From NCBI GenBank assembly GCA_002343985.1, contig DDTB01000021.1:1-14744 (forward strand): a stretch of DNA of 14,744 bases, written 5' to 3'. The notes under the pieces were generated by a model. It ran no database searches, was not told where the DNA came from, and worked only from the letters and a program-made list of their open reading frames with translations. Every line of letters begins with the position of its first letter. The stretch's first letter is position 1. This document shows, piece by piece, positions 14,643 through 14,744 of this stretch. Source of the stretch: Chitinophagaceae bacterium UBA2375. GTDB lineage: Bacteria; Bacteroidota; Bacteroidia; Chitinophagales; Chitinophagaceae. The position numbers were made by a program, and so were the translations under genes.

Positions 14643-14744
14643 TGTGATGTATGATGTGTGATGTATGATGTTTGATGTATGATGTATGATGTATGATGTG
14701 TGATGCATGATGTATGATGTGTGATGTATGATGTGTGATGGATG
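14643..14744. repeat. Heptanucleotide tandem repeat, running off the window
   Basis: Fourteen head-to-tail 7-bp units with consensus TRTGATG (mostly TATGATG and TGTGATG, with single TTTGATG and CATGATG variants) fill 14643-14740. A partial unit reaches the window edge, so the true length is unknown. The array begins 8 bases after the helicase stop codon. It has the look of a short-unit intergenic tandem repeat. The open frame it creates on the opposite strand is a by-product of the 21-base periodicity. Confidence 0.9.

Noticed and set aside
14421..14708. Minus-strand open frame with repeating HHTSYII-like units
   Set aside because: It is produced by the 7-bp tandem repeat (21 bases make 7 residues) and by the antisense of the helicase gene end.

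Overview
The window looks like Bacteroidota chromosome, most likely of the Chitinophagaceae type. This is inferred from family-level protein resemblance, from weak or absent Shine-Dalgarno sequences, and from the types of mobile-element genes present; no rRNA or other marker is in view. It falls into two parts.

Bases 1 to about 5,620 are an accessory, probably mobile, region with every gene on the + strand. It opens with the C-terminal tail of a very large Type ISP restriction-modification enzyme (the target-recognition end; the rest lies upstream). Next come an unrecognised 330-residue protein, a small excisionase-type helix-turn-helix protein, and a rolling-circle replication initiator of the HUH (Rep_1-like) kind that starts one base after the helix-turn-helix stop. 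An AT-rich cargo pair of unrecognised predicted lipoproteins and a 69-residue orphan follow. Two tandem 11-bp direct repeats (1729-1750 and 5585-5606) share the pattern TACC at 11-bp spacing. One lies in front of the HTH/rep module and the other just past the last accessory gene, where the element probably ends. No integrase, relaxase or tRNA is visible, so the left end and the mobility mechanism are not seen.

Bases from about 5,800 to the end look like ordinary, more GC-rich chromosome. A Crp/Fnr-family regulator and a 12-TM MFS transporter form a + strand pair. Facing them on the - strand is a very tight three-gene operon, transcribed as a tandem universal stress protein, then a Ca2+/Na+-type (CaCA) antiporter, then a P2A-type calcium-transporting ATPase, with gaps of 2 and -4 bases. 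This couples two calcium/cation exporters to a stress protein. Further right, a standalone Smr-domain protein and a CvfB-type S1 RNA-binding protein form a second - strand operon, divergent from a DEAD-box RNA helicase. This is an RNA-handling neighbourhood. The window ends inside a heptanucleotide tandem repeat.

The most novel parts are the accessory segment (the unknown gene behind the Type ISP enzyme, the lipoprotein pair and the paired 11-bp repeats) and, as an arrangement, the USP-antiporter-ATPase operon. I did not find proof of an undescribed system; these are leads.
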